The notes under the pieces were generated by a model. That model was given only the letters and a program-made list of their open reading frames with translations, made no database searches and was not told where the DNA came from. The position numbers and the translations under genes were made by a program. Positions 38,577-51,094 of a stretch of 64,000 nt of DNA are shown here, in pieces; positions within the stretch are counted from its first letter, which is position 1, and the number at the start of each line of letters is the position of its first letter. Location: contig JAJEKV010000080.1 of assembly GCA_021234155.1 (NCBI GenBank), positions 728,182 to 792,181 on the forward strand, in the 5' to 3' direction. The DNA comes from Isoetes taiwanensis. Its lineage: Eukaryota > Streptophyta > Lycopodiopsida > Isoetales > Isoetaceae.

Positions 38577-39361
38577 ACAACAAAGTTATATTTCAATAAT
38601 TCAGTACAATAATATAGGCACTTAAAAAAATGTTCTTTTTTAGCACACATTAAATATCAAGAGGAGGTAGGTGTTTGCTTCAACAAACGCAAATATAAAT
38701 TCCTTGCTTTGCTTGTAAGTTTTAATTGGTGTACAAGCATTACCAAGTTGAATTTGCCGCATCTTTGCAAATAAAAGTATTTTCCAAATTCATAAACTAT
38801 TAAACAAAGGAAGAATAAGAAACCAAAGCATAAAAGCTCATAGAGTAGACACAGACATGCCTATGCGTGCATAGAAACAATGAAGAAAACTAGATACTTG
38901 TCTTGCGTGCATGGCCAGGAGTTTCTAAAGAGTACGTCCTGTCTATAAGCACATGGGCAAGCACCTACTTTTATAAAACGTCTATCCTATATGTTCATAG
39001 GCTAGAGGTTCAAAGTATATCATTTGCCTATGCGCGCATAGACAAGCAACAAATGTTGAAAGCTCTTGCCTTTGCTCGCATAGACAAGCAACAAAATTTA
39101 AACAGCATCTAATTTCTTAGCAACAAATTTTAAAAGCTTTTCATTTATGCGTAAGTAGACAATAGATAATCTATTTATGCGTAAATAGACAATAGATAAT
39201 CTTTTAATTCCGACGGAATGGTACAGATTTAAAATAGCTACTACAGAAGGAAAATCTTTGAGAGACATGACAAAGTTTTAAAAAGCCCTCGTGGTCTTTC
39301 AAAGCTTCAAGAAATAATATTCACACGGGGGGTGACTCCGGGCAACGAGAGCTGTTGGATA
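38577..39361. other. Intergenic with short local duplications
   Basis: Repeats of GCATAGACAAGCAACAAA at about 39028 and 39078, and TTATGCGTAAATAGACAATA at about 39148 and 39175. No gene recognised. Confidence 0.4.
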
Positions 39362-39672
39362 GGCATATTCACCCCTTATTCCTTAATCTACACCGTACGT
39401 AAAGTTCCTCGTTTGTGGGGTATGCAAGTACAAAAATTGCTATACTGTATAACAAGATTTTCAAAATACTATAAGATTTGAGGTAATATACTACATGGTG
39501 TTGATTTTGTACATGTGAAATATAATTTTAGGGGCTCTCGCTGCCCTACGTCACCCCCCGTGTGAATATGCACCCAAACAAAAGGGGGTTTCAAGGGGGA
39601 TTTAATTTTAGAGTGTTGGATGTAATGGTTTGTGTGTTAACCTAAAATTTTTTTGGCCCCTTCGGGGCCTTA
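39362..39672 (-). repeat. Inverted repeat arm, right (partner at 33279-33702)
   Basis: The reverse complement of the left arm: CACCCCTTATTCCTTAATCT at its start and GGCCCCTTCGGGGCC at its end. An additional inverted pair inside (ATTCACACGGGGGGTGAC at 39321 and GTCACCCCCCGTGTGAAT at 39550) gives this copy its own palindromic layout. Confidence 0.6.
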
Positions 39673-40379
39673 AGAATTGTAGCAAAGATTATCTACAATT
39701 GTGCCTACACCTTGTTTATGGAAAACTATTCAAATCTCCGAATCAAATATACAATCTTAATTTATGAAAAAAAAGTAGAGAACGTAGTTAATATAATAGG
39801 TTCTGTGACCTTACAAGGTGCTTTCACATGTGCATGCAATGTTTTGCTGTTAAGCATGGCCAAACGGATTAGTATGGTCTTTGATGAAAATCATTACAAA
39901 AGCTGGCAGGAGTTGCACAATATGCATCGCTTCAACAGTGGCGAGCTCTGCCAAACTTCTTCCAAACTTCTTCCATCGCCTCTTCATCCTCTCCTTGCTG
40001 CATAAGAAGCTTCTCTTCTTCAAGGATCTATGAATTTCTCTGCTGGTCAACCAAGATGTTCTATCTACGCCAAAGTTACCTTGAAGCGCACTTCAGTGAC
40101 TTCATTCGACCTACAACAAATTATGTAAGTGTTTAGCATGATATCTAGGCCATGGATTCCCCGCCTTCTTGGCTACATAAATTTATAAGCGTCCTCTTCA
40201 AGGACCTCCTAATCTGCTCATGATCATGAAAACATTTTAAGCTAACTCTATGTGCTCATGGAAAGCAATCCAAAGAAGAGGACACAAATGCTCTTGCTTC
40301 TTTTGCCATGAACTTGAAGACAACAATTCCACATGCTATTATCCGAGGTGCGTGTCAAGGCGACAAGTATCCTAAGGAT
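39673..40379. other. Intergenic; no gene recognised
   Basis: AT-rich with short frames. TTCCAAACTTCTTCCA is duplicated at about 39957. Nothing else stands out. Confidence 0.35.
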
Positions 40380-41210
40380 GAATTACCTCGCCTAGTGTTT
40401 GTAATGGAGTGGTTTGTTGTATTGATTTGCATGGATTGTCGGAGGGAGATTTTGAAACCTTTGTATTGAGTTCTGGTCTAAGTGGTGGAACCGAGCTAAA
40501 AAATGATTTAGATCAGCTTAAGCAAGAAGACATTGTGCAGACCAATCAATTGCAGAACGTTGAAGATTTTGTTCTTGTATAGGAAGAAACGCTTCTAAAG
40601 GTGCTTGCCAAAGGTCTTAATGCTTATTTGAGAATACATTATCCTTGGGAAGAGGCAGTTTATGCAGGCACTGGAGAGGCAAGCAAGCAGTTGGAGAGCT
40701 TTGCTGATTTCACAAAGTATTCAGATTATTCAGCTCATAGCAATCCCAACTTGTGGACGAAGCTTCATTGGAGAACCTAGAGAAAGATCAAAGATCTAGC
40801 TGAGATTTGATCTGGTGGCTCCGATTTTGATAACCAGAAAATGTTGTTTGTTGGTGATGAGGTTACCTTTAAGCATGGAGCTGCATGTGACCGTCAAACA
40901 TTTTCTGCTATACTAAGAAGCTCTGGTGGAAGGACAAGTGGACCAGTCTTGTATGAGGAAGATGTATGTACTGAAACTGATAATCTCAACGTATGGGTAA
41001 TAGAAGTATCTGCCAGCACCTTGAATCCAAAAATACCAGACTTGGCACTAGAGCCTTGCTTCCATTATCCCTAAATCAATTATTGGAAAAATGGCCAAAA
41101 CGCAACCTGAACTCTGTATTCTTTGACAACATCCATCGTGAAAGAGTTAAGAGAATCTGTAGAAAACATGCTTCAACCATTGCTGTATATTTAGGAAGGT
41201 ATGAATAATG
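40380..41210 (+). pseudogene. Decayed coding region, unknown protein
   Basis: One frame reads GTELKNDLDQLKQEDIVQTN, continues through a TAG into EETLLKVLAKGLNAYLRIHY, and later opens as 40841-41074 (MLFVGDEVTFKHGAACDRQT onward). Codon-like composition and long open stretches broken by a few stops suggest a former gene or exons, but I cannot name the family. Alternative: a host gene with introns whose splice sites I have not found. Confidence 0.3.
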
Positions 41211-41369
41211 TGAAGAGGGTAAAACAACAGAGGCCTACAGCGTCTACAGCAGATCCAATCAGATCCAATGCATGATCCAATGCATGACTGCAGGTCTGTT
41301 ACTACGTTTTTAAAAGATAGGCCATTCTTGGAGGATGAATGATTGCTCTGAGAAGAAACCATGTACCTT

Positions 41370-41560
41370 CTTACACTGCCGAATTGGAAGCTTCAGGCCA
41401 CTGCATAAGAGCATTACTACAACCATGGAAAATCGCTTCGCCGTCCAATCCCTCCATGGTTCTGCCATTGCGAAATTGCCACAGAGCAGACGAAGAACAG
41501 CAGACGATTTGGGAGGGCACGATTTACCCTAATCATTTTAGGAGAACCCTAAAGTAAAAG
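41370..41560 (-). other. Possible 5' exon of an unknown minus-strand gene
   Basis: On the minus strand, TTTAGGGTTCTCC (telo-box-like) is followed by an ATG opening MAEPWRDWTAKRFSMVVVML, a plausible signal-anchor segment, ending at an AAGAAG|GTACATGG donor-like site near 41373. No downstream exon was recognised. Confidence 0.2.
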
Positions 41561-41619
41561 CTCTCGAGCCTTGCATGCCATGTTAGAAATTTTTTATTTT
41601 TGAAGGGGATAAACCATTG

Positions 41620-41780
41620 TCTAAGTGCCATAAAAAATAATGAAAGCGTATGCGCACTCTAGATGTACGCATTAGTACATCAATTGAAATACACCACAAA
41701 ATCATAGCAAAACCTTAGTGAAAAGCGTACAAAAATACAAAAATAACCCCCTGTTATTATGCTACATATTGAAGTCTTGA
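41620..41780 (-). repeat. Reverse copy of the 32.42-32.56 kb dispersed repeat
   Basis: Contains GTACGCATTAGTACATC, GCGTACAAAAATACAAAAA and CCCCCTGTTATTATGCTACA, the reverse complements of phrases at 32420-32560. Confidence 0.5.
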
Positions 41781-43354
41781 GATCCTTCTAAATTGTAACA
41801 ACATCATAACAACCTGTCTTGAGCATGAATGGAATCTACCAAAATAGAGGAAAATGCATCCAATCTTGATTAGCTCTCAGCAACAAAGGGTTTTAACTGC
41901 AATTTCTTACAACCAAAATCATAATAACGAACAAAAGATGTGGAAAACGACCTTAAATCGCTTGCAAAATTATCATAACTTAGTTGCAGAATTGAACAAA
42001 AACATTCACCTGTGTTGTGGCCTAAAACACTTCGATTCAAGAAAAACAATTGCAGCCTGCAACCGTTGCGTTAACTTCATTACTACATAAATCATTTTGA
42101 CAAAGACGTTGAGGGAACTGAAGCTTCAAAATAGAGCCCCTGCTTTCAAGAACACAGGCTAAAGATGCGACATTCTCAAAATGATTGGAAAGCTGACCGG
42201 ATCTTGTTGGAAACAAACGCTTCCATAAGGCCGTTAATATGCTTTAAATCTTTATGTATCAAACCAGAGGAAACAGGGAAGGCCGAAAACAGAGCAGACA
42301 TGAAAATAAATTTGGGTTTCCGGTTAAACAAATTTAGCTTCCGGTTCTGACCTAATAGAGAAGCTTACCTGATAAGACTTGAAGAAATAGGGTTTGGAAA
42401 TACAGCTGAAATCTGGCGTTGATGGCCTGCAGTCTGGCGCTGATGATCTTAAACACATGAAAGCATGATAAGCCGATCTTTGGAACAAAGTCTGGCGATT
42501 AAGCCGATTTTTGGGACAAAGGGGGAAGACTCACGAAACAAAGAAAATATGCCTTTCCTATGCGCACATAGCACATCACGAAAGATTTGCCCATGCGCGC
42601 ATGGGCACTACCTACCAGGTACTTTTCCTACCTACCCATTTTTTTCCACAACCTACTGGTTTTTCTTTCGACCCTACTAGGTTCTTTTCCTACCCGCCAA
42701 ATTTTTTCGACAACCTACTAGTTTTAGTTCCGACCCTGTACATGTGCATATATGGACCTCTCTTAAACCTGCGATATTTTATGAGCGAAATGATACTTTT
42801 TCATTTTTCTTTTTACCTCTTCTGCATTAATAAGAAAGTTGCCATGCCATGCACGCATAGCTTGACAAATTTTTTTTTCTAAATGGCTATGTGCACATAG
42901 CATGCTCAGTAACATTTTTAGCGATGGGTATACATGCACAATGTCTTGGTGTGTCTTGTTTGTCGCTTGTCTTGTTTGTCGCACATTTTAGCCTTTAGTT
43001 TTGGTCAAGATTCTAGTGGTTCTTCAATTTCTTCATTTTCTAGGTGCATCCCAAATTCACCTAAATGTGATTCTAATTTTACACCTAGTTTGGAGGTGTA
43101 AAATTAACAAAACGAAAATTTTCAGTAACTTTGGACCCTAAAATGGGTCACGCAATTGTAAATTGAGGGCCATTTTTGTAATTGACCCCCTAAAAGTGGC
43201 AAAATTTAAGGTTTTTTAGGGAATCTTTGAAAGATTCTTTTTTGTGGTGCAAACGCAGGTCATTAGTGCGTTTATTAGGTCACCTTGTTACAAATCTCTC
43301 TATATTGTAGAAGTTCTATCAAATAAGCCCCAGTTTTCTCTCCTCCCAATGAGA
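41781..43354. other. Intergenic with short palindromes
   Basis: No gene recognised. CCCATGCGCGCATGGG at about 42590-42605 is a perfect 16-bp palindrome. Two near-copies of CCTACTxGTTTTxxTTCGACCCT lie at about 42650-42740. Confidence 0.35.
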
Positions 43355-44172
43355 AGAAACTTTGGAGGCTAATCTAGGAGCATCTACTACCAAGCTTTAG
43401 GTCTCTATCCCCCCCCCCCTTCCCAATACAAGGAGTTCATAGAGATACATCATCCATATACATCACAGAAGAACTAAAGAACTATATCTAATCTATATCA
43501 TAGAGTTAGGTTCTTTAGTTAGAGGCTGGTATCTAGAGATCTAGAAGGCTGCTATGGGCAATTTAATAGGCTAAACCTACTGATTCTACGACTGAAATAG
43601 GGTTTAGACTATCTAATTGGCCAAATACCTGATCCTTGAGTGGCTCCTCCTGACCTGAGCTCGACCATCCTGCTGAAACGCTCGAGTCAAGGGAAACTAA
43701 TGGTGCAATTCTCTCGGCAGAAGTTCGGAGGCGGTTTTTGGCCGTTGAGGCAGCCAAAACAGAGTTCTAAAACCCTAGAAACGAAAAATGGGCAAGTTAG
43801 GGTTTCTCTCCCTTAATAGACAAGGGGTTGGCTAGGGTTTCCAATTATCCCCTTTAGGCATGTGGGATAATTGGGAATGGGCCCATGCCCACATGGAAAT
43901 GTGTGCCCACATTAATGTGTGCATTGGAAAATGTGCACATTAATTGCACACTTGGGTATGGCCCACTTGGCATCAAGTGTCCACATGGAAATGTGTGCCC
44001 ACATTGTGTACATTGGAAAATGTGCACATTAATAATTGCACATATTCCTTGCAAGATGCCCCCTAGGGCTACCCACTGCTACACGCTACGTCACGCCACG
44101 GGTGGCGTAATGCGGCGTGACGGCAAGATGCAAAGATACGCCCCGGGACCGTATATCGCCCCGAACGTCACA
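43355..44172 (-). mobile_element. Truncated antisense LTR related to the 12-kb retrotransposon
   Basis: On the minus strand the sequence starts TGTGACGTTC at 44172, preceded by AAGGTGGGGAGAA (polypurine tract, 44173-44185). That is the same junction as the 3' LTR of the 51-63 kb element. Similarity to that LTR runs on through the AGTTAGGTTCTTTAGTTA segment to the GGTCTCTATCCCCCCCCCCC/CTTCCCAATACA segment near 43395-43430, then stops. About the first half of the LTR remains. It is the end of a second family member whose internal region is lost. Confidence 0.7.
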
Positions 44173-44265
44173 TTCTCCCCACCTTAGTCTTAAAATCTGA
44201 AGACCACGGCAGTTGGCATCAGACGTTTGACATAGTGAAGAAGAGCAGAAACAAATTAAGAGAGA

Positions 44266-45107
44266 ATGCCTAGAGATTACTTACATATAAACTCAATGTT
44301 CTTTTTGGAGCAGGTTTACGACAAGCTCAACCTTGATCTTGATGATGCTGAAGTTGCAAAGTACAACCCAAGGATTCTCTCAGTTCATAGACTTTGGGAC
44401 TACAATTTCTGGACAGACTCACTCAGAGGTAGATTGATTCAAAACATACCGCAAGTTCCTGAGAAAGAGGTACTGTGGGGCAGAGAGTTCTCAAAGGAAA
44501 CATATTTGATGTTCATACTATTTTGGTTTCTAGAAAACAATAGCAATAACATGACAGATCAACAGTTTGAATTCTATAGAGAATAGTACTACTATCATAG
44601 AGGCAGGGCAGGCTGTTATGGTACAATGATCCATCTCATGTCCACTTGTAACTCAGACAGGTTAATCGAGTTGGTTAATTGGGGAAGCAATGCGAGACCT
44701 ATCCTGCAGCCACAATTCCGAGACTACTTTCACTTCCTTGATACCCCTTGCTTTCATCTCTGTACAGGTTGCTGGCTCTTTAGTAGAAGCATAAAGCTAC
44801 TCGGATGCTTTCAGTTTGATCAGATGATTGAGTTTTTTACAATGTTGAATGGAGAATTCTTAGTATCTTCGAGCCCTAATGCTACAGGGCGATTTTCAAC
44901 ATCTTGAGTTCTCAAGTCTTCATGCAGATGATAATTTTAATTATGCTTCATGACTAAATACTTTAAGCTATATTTCTATTGAATCATAGCTCTATGCCTT
45001 AATTCTAGTTGGTAAATGATCTTTTACTATGATCATTTCCTTTTGTGTACTTATTTTCCATAATTAATGACTAAAAAGCTTTACTCTTTCAAAAAAAAAA
45101 AAAAAAA
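44266..45107 (+). pseudogene. Retroposed sequence with poly(A), unknown protein
   Basis: A 106-codon frame (44266-44586; includes VYDKLNLDLDDAEVAKYNPR) runs into a TAG and then reopens (to 44905). About 200 bases later the sequence ends CTTTACTCTTTC followed by 19 A residues (45089-45107). Lack of introns, in-frame stop and poly(A) indicate a retroposed copy, from either a host mRNA or a LINE 3' end (plant L1 ends are often CTTTC-poly(A)). I do not recognise the protein. Confidence 0.4.
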
Positions 45108-45831
45108 ATAGATATCCAAGACTCAGTGTAGGGTATGGGCTTCTCAGATTTTGTTGCTAAAATTAATTATGTCTATGACAATCTGGTCGGGATGCTCCTC
45201 CAATTCTTCATTTATTAAAATGATACATCATTAAGACCTTGATATATTTGTGCCATATTGTCATTGTTCTATCTTGAGCTTCGTAGAACTACAAATTTGG
45301 GCTTAAATTTTGTTGTGGCACTATATTTGACTTATGTTGACGAGGCAACCTCTATGCGTGTTCCACAAACTCTCTAACTTGTGGCGCCATCACTGGGACA
45401 CCAACAATTAGCATAGAAAACATTAATCACGCTACCAATAGCTAACAGGGCAAACATTAATTTAATGTATCTAATTAACTTCAATACCTTCTTTTACAAT
45501 GGCTTAAATTGGAACAACGTTCAAATATCCACATGTTCAAACCAAGAAGTGAGTCACTTGGGAGCCGCTACGATAAATTTCTTGTAACTATTAAAGTATA
45601 TTAGAAATATTTATATATCAATGTGGATCCATATGCAATGGCGCCTCCATCTGTATGGCTTCCACTAATTCCAAGCGCTAAGCAACTTTCAGTTCATGCA
45701 CAAACTCCACAATTCCAAGCGCTAAATAACTTTCAATTTATGCACAAACTCCACAAGACAATCATGTCAAAATAACCCTCGTTCTCTATCCTCGCCCCAA
45801 TCTTCACCCCAACCCTACATTTCTGCTAGTT

Positions 45832-45832
<1 letters not shown>
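45108..45832. other. Intergenic; no gene recognised
   Basis: AT-rich, with a short duplication of CACAAACTCCACAA and ATTCCAAGCGCTAA at about 45672-45752. Nothing else seen. Confidence 0.35.
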
Positions 45833-45870
<38 letters not shown>

Positions 45871-45905
45871 TATACTTGACGGAAAGCCCATCATTGTTCA
45901 CTTTT
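45833..45905 (-). repeat. Minus-strand retroposon poly(A) end
   Basis: A ~34-base T run is preceded, in minus orientation, by GGGCTTTCCGTCAAGTATAA, resembling the GGGCTTCCGAGGACGTTAA LINE tail. It probably marks the 3' end of a LINE fragment. Confidence 0.45.
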
Positions 45906-47007
45906 TCTAGTAAGACTGATTAAAATAGCATGTTTCATTTGTGTATAAAGAGGACCGTGAGGATCAGGCACCCACTCCCCTTCCACGAAATTACATTTCT
46001 CTGCAAAATGCAGGTAAAGGTCAAACTTCAGAATTATAAGATTTGGACATTTAGAAGAAGGAAAAAAAAAAATATTCAGACAGTTCTTACCCTTTTGGCA
46101 TTAGACAGTTCTTACCCTTTTGGCATTCGACTTCTGGTGATGTTAAATAATTGAACCTGAATGTGTTGAAAGATTTGAACTTAATCTGTCAAAGAGTGTG
46201 AACTTGAATCCGTTATTGGTACATTGAGATTGAGCTTGAAAGGATCTCTCAGGCTGAAGAATGTAATGACGAATTTGAACTTGGATTTGTAGAAGGGACA
46301 TTGTTATTGAGCTCGAAAGGATCATGTAGGGCTGCATCTGAAACATAGCTTGAGTTGTCGAGAGCTGAAGCTTTTGTAGAAGAGACAAACAAATTCTAGA
46401 GGAGCCTTCAATCAGCAACTAGGCTAACGAAGTTTCGAGACCCTGTTGAAAATGAATTCGCCCTGTGGACAACCGAGCAAGGGGTTTGGTGGATTGGGTT
46501 TCTTGGAGAATGGCATGCTATTGCCTGCTGCAACTTTTGCTTCTGCTAAGTGTTGTCAGCTCAAACAGATATAAAAGTCAGTGAAGCCTTGCAAGAGAAA
46601 AAAAATGAGGTAAGAAAAGTAAGAGAATGGATTATATATATGTTCAGATAATGGCAATAGTCTTGCTCAAATGCCCTCTACTATTCTCAATAACATAAGA
46701 AACTGGATGGGGGCAATTCAGTCTAATTCTTTTCAGTTGAGGTTTTTCCATTGCACGTTTATGCATGCCAACACTTGCAAAAATGATTGGAGACTGATAG
46801 ATTGCAAGCGCATTGCTTCTCCCATTTACTTTGTATTATATCTGGAGGACAAATGACAGCTTCAAATCTGTTTTTAATGCAATGTAAACTTTCTCTCACG
46901 CATCCCTATTCAAAACATGGGGAAATTATACACATTCCTCATGGAACCAAATTGTTTATATGATTATAAAACAATTAACATTTAGGAATGAGCTCCTGCA
47001 TGGTATC
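45906..47007. other. GET3 3' flank and intergenic DNA
   Basis: A short tandem duplication of CAGTTCTTACCCTTTTGGCATT (20+ bases, 46080 and 46105). The last few hundred bases are the GET3 3' UTR. No other gene recognised. Confidence 0.4.
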
Positions 47008-49944
47008 CTAGGACATAATTTGCTTACCCTTGCGTAATCTATCCAACTCAGCCTCAAGGTCTATGACACGCTTTTTTAAATTTATATTTTCTTGCTCCAA
47101 TTCCTTGATATTGCTGCATGTTGGTCCGTCAGAAATATTGCCTTTAGGTACATACGGTATTAAAAGATTGCTCGAAAACTCCCTCAAAGCATCTGCACCA
47201 CGCACCTACAAAACATTTATTGTTGTCAGAAAATCGAGGCCATAGAAACAAATACAACTGTCTTATGTAACTGCCCACAAATTGTTGTGCTTCAAGACCA
47301 TTGCATATTTAATCGTACATAGTACTCAATATACTCCCACATTCTTGTAGATCAATGCAACTAGCAGTGTATGCAACATGCCAGCTAAAAGAACACTTAA
47401 TTGCTCAGAATCAGACAATTCCATCATTCACCGACTACCAACAGGGTGTCCACTCTCTGTAAGGCCATTTGACATGCATTATATATTCCATCTCTGCACC
47501 TATCCACGTTAATTTATGGTTTCTCAACTGAAGTTTTATACTAATCCATTGAGAGTAAACCAAGATTGTTTTTACCTCCTCTGGGAGCAATGGTAGTAGT
47601 GTGATGTGAAAATCCTCATATAGTTCATAAAACTGGTCAAGATACTTCTGCTGCATGCGCAGACGGGCCTCCAAAAGCTTAGAACCTGAGACTGAACATT
47701 CACCAAAAATATTATTATACTATAGCTCTTTTTCAATCACATAGAAAATACAAATATGATAACATACCATCATCGGCAAAAAGAACCTGGTTAATAATGA
47801 TGTTGCACGTATCCATTTCAAACTTTGCAAGCTCCTGTATCAATCTTTCAGTCTCATAGAGAGAAAGAAATTCAGGAATGCACACACATACAAATGTCGT
47901 CAAATCCTGCCACAGAAACGTAACACAAATTAAATGCAAATTTAATAGATAAACTTGTTTTGCACTTGGCCAAATAACGGATAACGGAAATTCGGTTATA
48001 GCAAAACAAAACTTACCGGATCGCGAAATTGCTCGTTAACCTGTTCAATCACAACTTTCATGCTATCAAGTTTGCCCATGATGGCATCTTCTCCAAACTC
48101 TTCTCCCAGGCCAAAAAGTCGTGTCATCTGATGTGTTCAAACTTCAAGTGAGATACTGTTTATGCAATATCAGTTTATACAATATCATTATATAGCATGC
48201 ATGAGGTACAGTACTAAAACTGAAGTGAACACAAAATGATTGTGCTAATGTTCGGTACGCAAAACAATCTCAAGAAAAATGCAACGATATGCAAGAAAGG
48301 TGTTTTCTGTTGCAAATACTATGACTTGTTCAGTTGGTTCAGGTGGCAAGAATGCAATTAATTCAATCCAACATTTTACGGATAACACAAAATCTTCTTT
48401 GTGCTTTTGTGCAACAATCAATCCCAAAAGAAATACGTAGTCTTTAATAACACCAAGCTGATAAATTTCATGTTTGAACAGATCTAAAAGAAAAATTACT
48501 ATCATTAAAATCTTTATATAGTATTTGACATGCAGTTTTTCGGGCTTGTTATTTCAGCCCTGATTGCGGATATGCCCAGGAATGAATGCTATCTCTGATA
48601 GGGGCATGCGCATACGATGTTCATCCTATAACATTGTTCTCAGCAAGCTAGATGTCATTGATAAATTAAAAAAAAAAAATCATGACAATCTCATTGTTTG
48701 CTCCATCTGGTGGCTTATAGCAGGAAATTAAAAAAAAAAACAAATCCACAAGATAGGAATGTAATAAAAAATACAACAAACAGATACTAGCTATGTTCCC
48801 CCAAATATTGAGATTCAAGAATGAAACACTCTTAGCATCCATAACAAACCAAACAATGTCACCAAATAGAAATAAAATGGAAATAAATTGTTACGTCGTT
48901 ATCTTACCTGATTAATCATGCCCCCAAATTTGTTCTTCAGGCTCATCATCTTCCCCAATCCTTTTTCCAGCGTAGAAGGGAATTGCAACAGTCTTAGAGT
49001 GTGACCAGTTGGTGCAGTGTCAAATACAATGACAGAATAGTCCATTGTTTTAACAAGCCTACATGCAAAACGAATTACATTCAGCAAGACTTATTTCGAA
49101 TTTTGCACTACATATCTGCAGGAAAATGTTGCCCATGTGCCATGGATTTGAATTGTCCAAGAACAAAGAAATCGCTTAGATAAATGCCAGATGAGGCACA
49201 TTCTAGGAAGTTAAAATTCCATAATTGATTAGGCTTCACAATTCTGGGGTGCACATTAATGATGTGAATTCCATGCATTGTAAAGCAAGAGATAGAAACA
49301 TGCTTTTGATAAAACAAAATTCTTACTTTAGCATCTCAGCAAAACTAACAGCTTCGTCAATTCCAGGAATAGCATTAGCAAGCTCAGACATAAATCCGCC
49401 CATTCCCTCCACTTGGTCGAACTCTTCGCTTTCAACCGTGGGATCAACCTCCTAAAAGATGAAGCAAATCAGCCACATAGATGAATTATCCAAAATACTA
49501 GTGAAAAGGTCCATTTACAGAACTTCTAACGACGCAAATTTCCATAATTTTCTAAAAAACATAGAACAACCATGTGGATCCGCAACTCTTTTCTTCCTTT
49601 TTTATCCACCATTATGCAATCTTTGAGCGTTGAGCACATCAACAAAAGGCAAAAGCAACCAAGTGGAAATGCATACCGCGCACCATGGCAAAGAGGTTGC
49701 TGAACCCATTGACAGGAACAGGAGTGGAAGCAAACTTTTGCTGAAAAGCATCGCTAAGGTTGTGGGCAGGATCGGTGGAAATGATCAAAACGCTAGGGCG
49801 AACTTTGGCCAGCAAAATGGCCAACATAGAGCTACAGGTAGTTTTCCCGACACCACCCTTTCCACCCACGAATATCCATTTCAGCTGCTTCTGCTCTAGT
49901 ATATTGTTAAGGCTGGCCTCCATCTCTTCCGCCGGATCTGCCAT
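47008..49944 (-). CDS. GET3: GET3 ATPase, tail-anchored protein targeting factor (7 coding exons)
   Basis: Exons on the minus strand: 49944-49684, 49451-49327, 49058-48908, 48127-48017, 47906-47768, 47691-47576 and 47205-47008. All join in phase at GT-AG sites and give 366 residues. Features: P-loop [10 protein letters not shown] (27-36), switch [13 protein letters not shown] (56-67) with the catalytic-type Asp58, switch [14 protein letters not shown] (142-153), a Met-rich helical segment (about 165-182) of the client-binding groove, the [10 protein letters not shown]-loop (about 254-262) and a C-terminal coiled coil (about 333-362) as in plant GET3a. GET3 dimers carry tail-anchored proteins through the cytosol to the ER receptor; no transit peptide is evident, which fits the cytosolic isoform. 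The Cys-x-x-Cys zinc pair of yeast and animal Get3 is absent (SKLLEAR at 266-272). Confidence 0.95.
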
Positions 49945-51089
49945 CTCTGCGTTTTAGCCCTCTTGTGTTGAATCTACAATCGCGATTTAACCTGCCACCT
50001 CAACACTGATAAGAAGACCTTCCAATAGCAAAACGCCATCAAGGAGGTTGAATTATTTGCAAACTTACCAATGTTCCTATTTCCTAAATGATTCCTAATT
50101 CCTAAACGATTCCTAAATGATTCCTAATTCCTAAATGATTCCTAATTCCTAAATGTCGCACATGTACCATGTGGTACCATCTCTGCAGTCGAGGGTGTCT
50201 CCCCCTGCAATCGTTGCCAGGTGTCACATGATCGTCGAGATGGTGTCCGCTTACCACGTATAGAAATGACATCTCGTTCTGGGATGCCCTGGTTTTGGAG
50301 CATCCAAGTGGTGAAGTTAGCCATTATGGAATTCCCAAATTGAATGAAATTCTTCTTTCACTTCTGATGCTCTTGAAGCTTCAATATTCCCTGACTCTGG
50401 CGGTTTGCTTGAAGCCAAGATGAGGTTTAGACTTTTTGATCCGCCCATGTACAAGGAAAAGAGAATGTGGCAGAAAGAAAATAAGGATGGAGACTGGAAG
50501 GGTAAAGGGCAGCAATAACAAAGTGTTAGAAATAGATATGAGGAAAGACAAATTATGGACTTCAGGGAAATAAGGACGAGTCAAATGGATAGAGAGATGG
50601 ATATAAAAATTATGTTGAAATCGGTAGAGGTTTGGAAGGGAAGAGCTAACTGGATCTTTCGTGTACCTTACCTGGTGAATCCCTTCGATTAGGGTTCAAA
50701 TGTGGCTCCTGTCTAGCGCCTCATACATGAGTGACCTCCTCTAAAAGATAACTTCCACTACTTGATGCATTTATTTTGGTCTCCAATATCACAAAAAATG
50801 GTACGGCTTTTTTGCAATGGTTTTCATATGATTTAGGGCATGTATTTAGTTCTATGTATAAAGTATGTCTTTATAGAGCGTGCCCATCATTTTTACTCGC
50901 TCAACATTTTTTTTCCTAATGGTAATGTCATGTATGTATTTTTCTTGTGTATTTCTATACTAGTCTAGGCAAAAATGGCATGCAGGCATCGAGCAACTCT
51001 TCTTTAGGGTTCTTTTGTTTCTGTTGTGATTGCTATCTCCATGGAAATAGGCTTTCATTATCCGTGGAAATAGGCAATTCTACATTTGG
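49945..51089. other. GET3 upstream region and intergenic DNA
   Basis: Contains a short tandem of TTCCTAATTCCTAAATGA-type units at about 50077-50155. The remainder has no recognisable gene up to the retrotransposon target site. Confidence 0.45.
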
Positions 51090-51094
51090 ACAAT
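51090..51094 (+). repeat. Target-site duplication, left (ACAAT)
   Basis: ACAAT immediately precedes the 5' LTR and is repeated exactly after the 3' LTR at 63104-63108. Confidence 0.9.

Noticed and set aside
48245-48505. 86-codon minus-strand frame within GET3
   Set aside because: It lies entirely in the intron between exons 3 and 4; the spliced protein matches GET3 without it.
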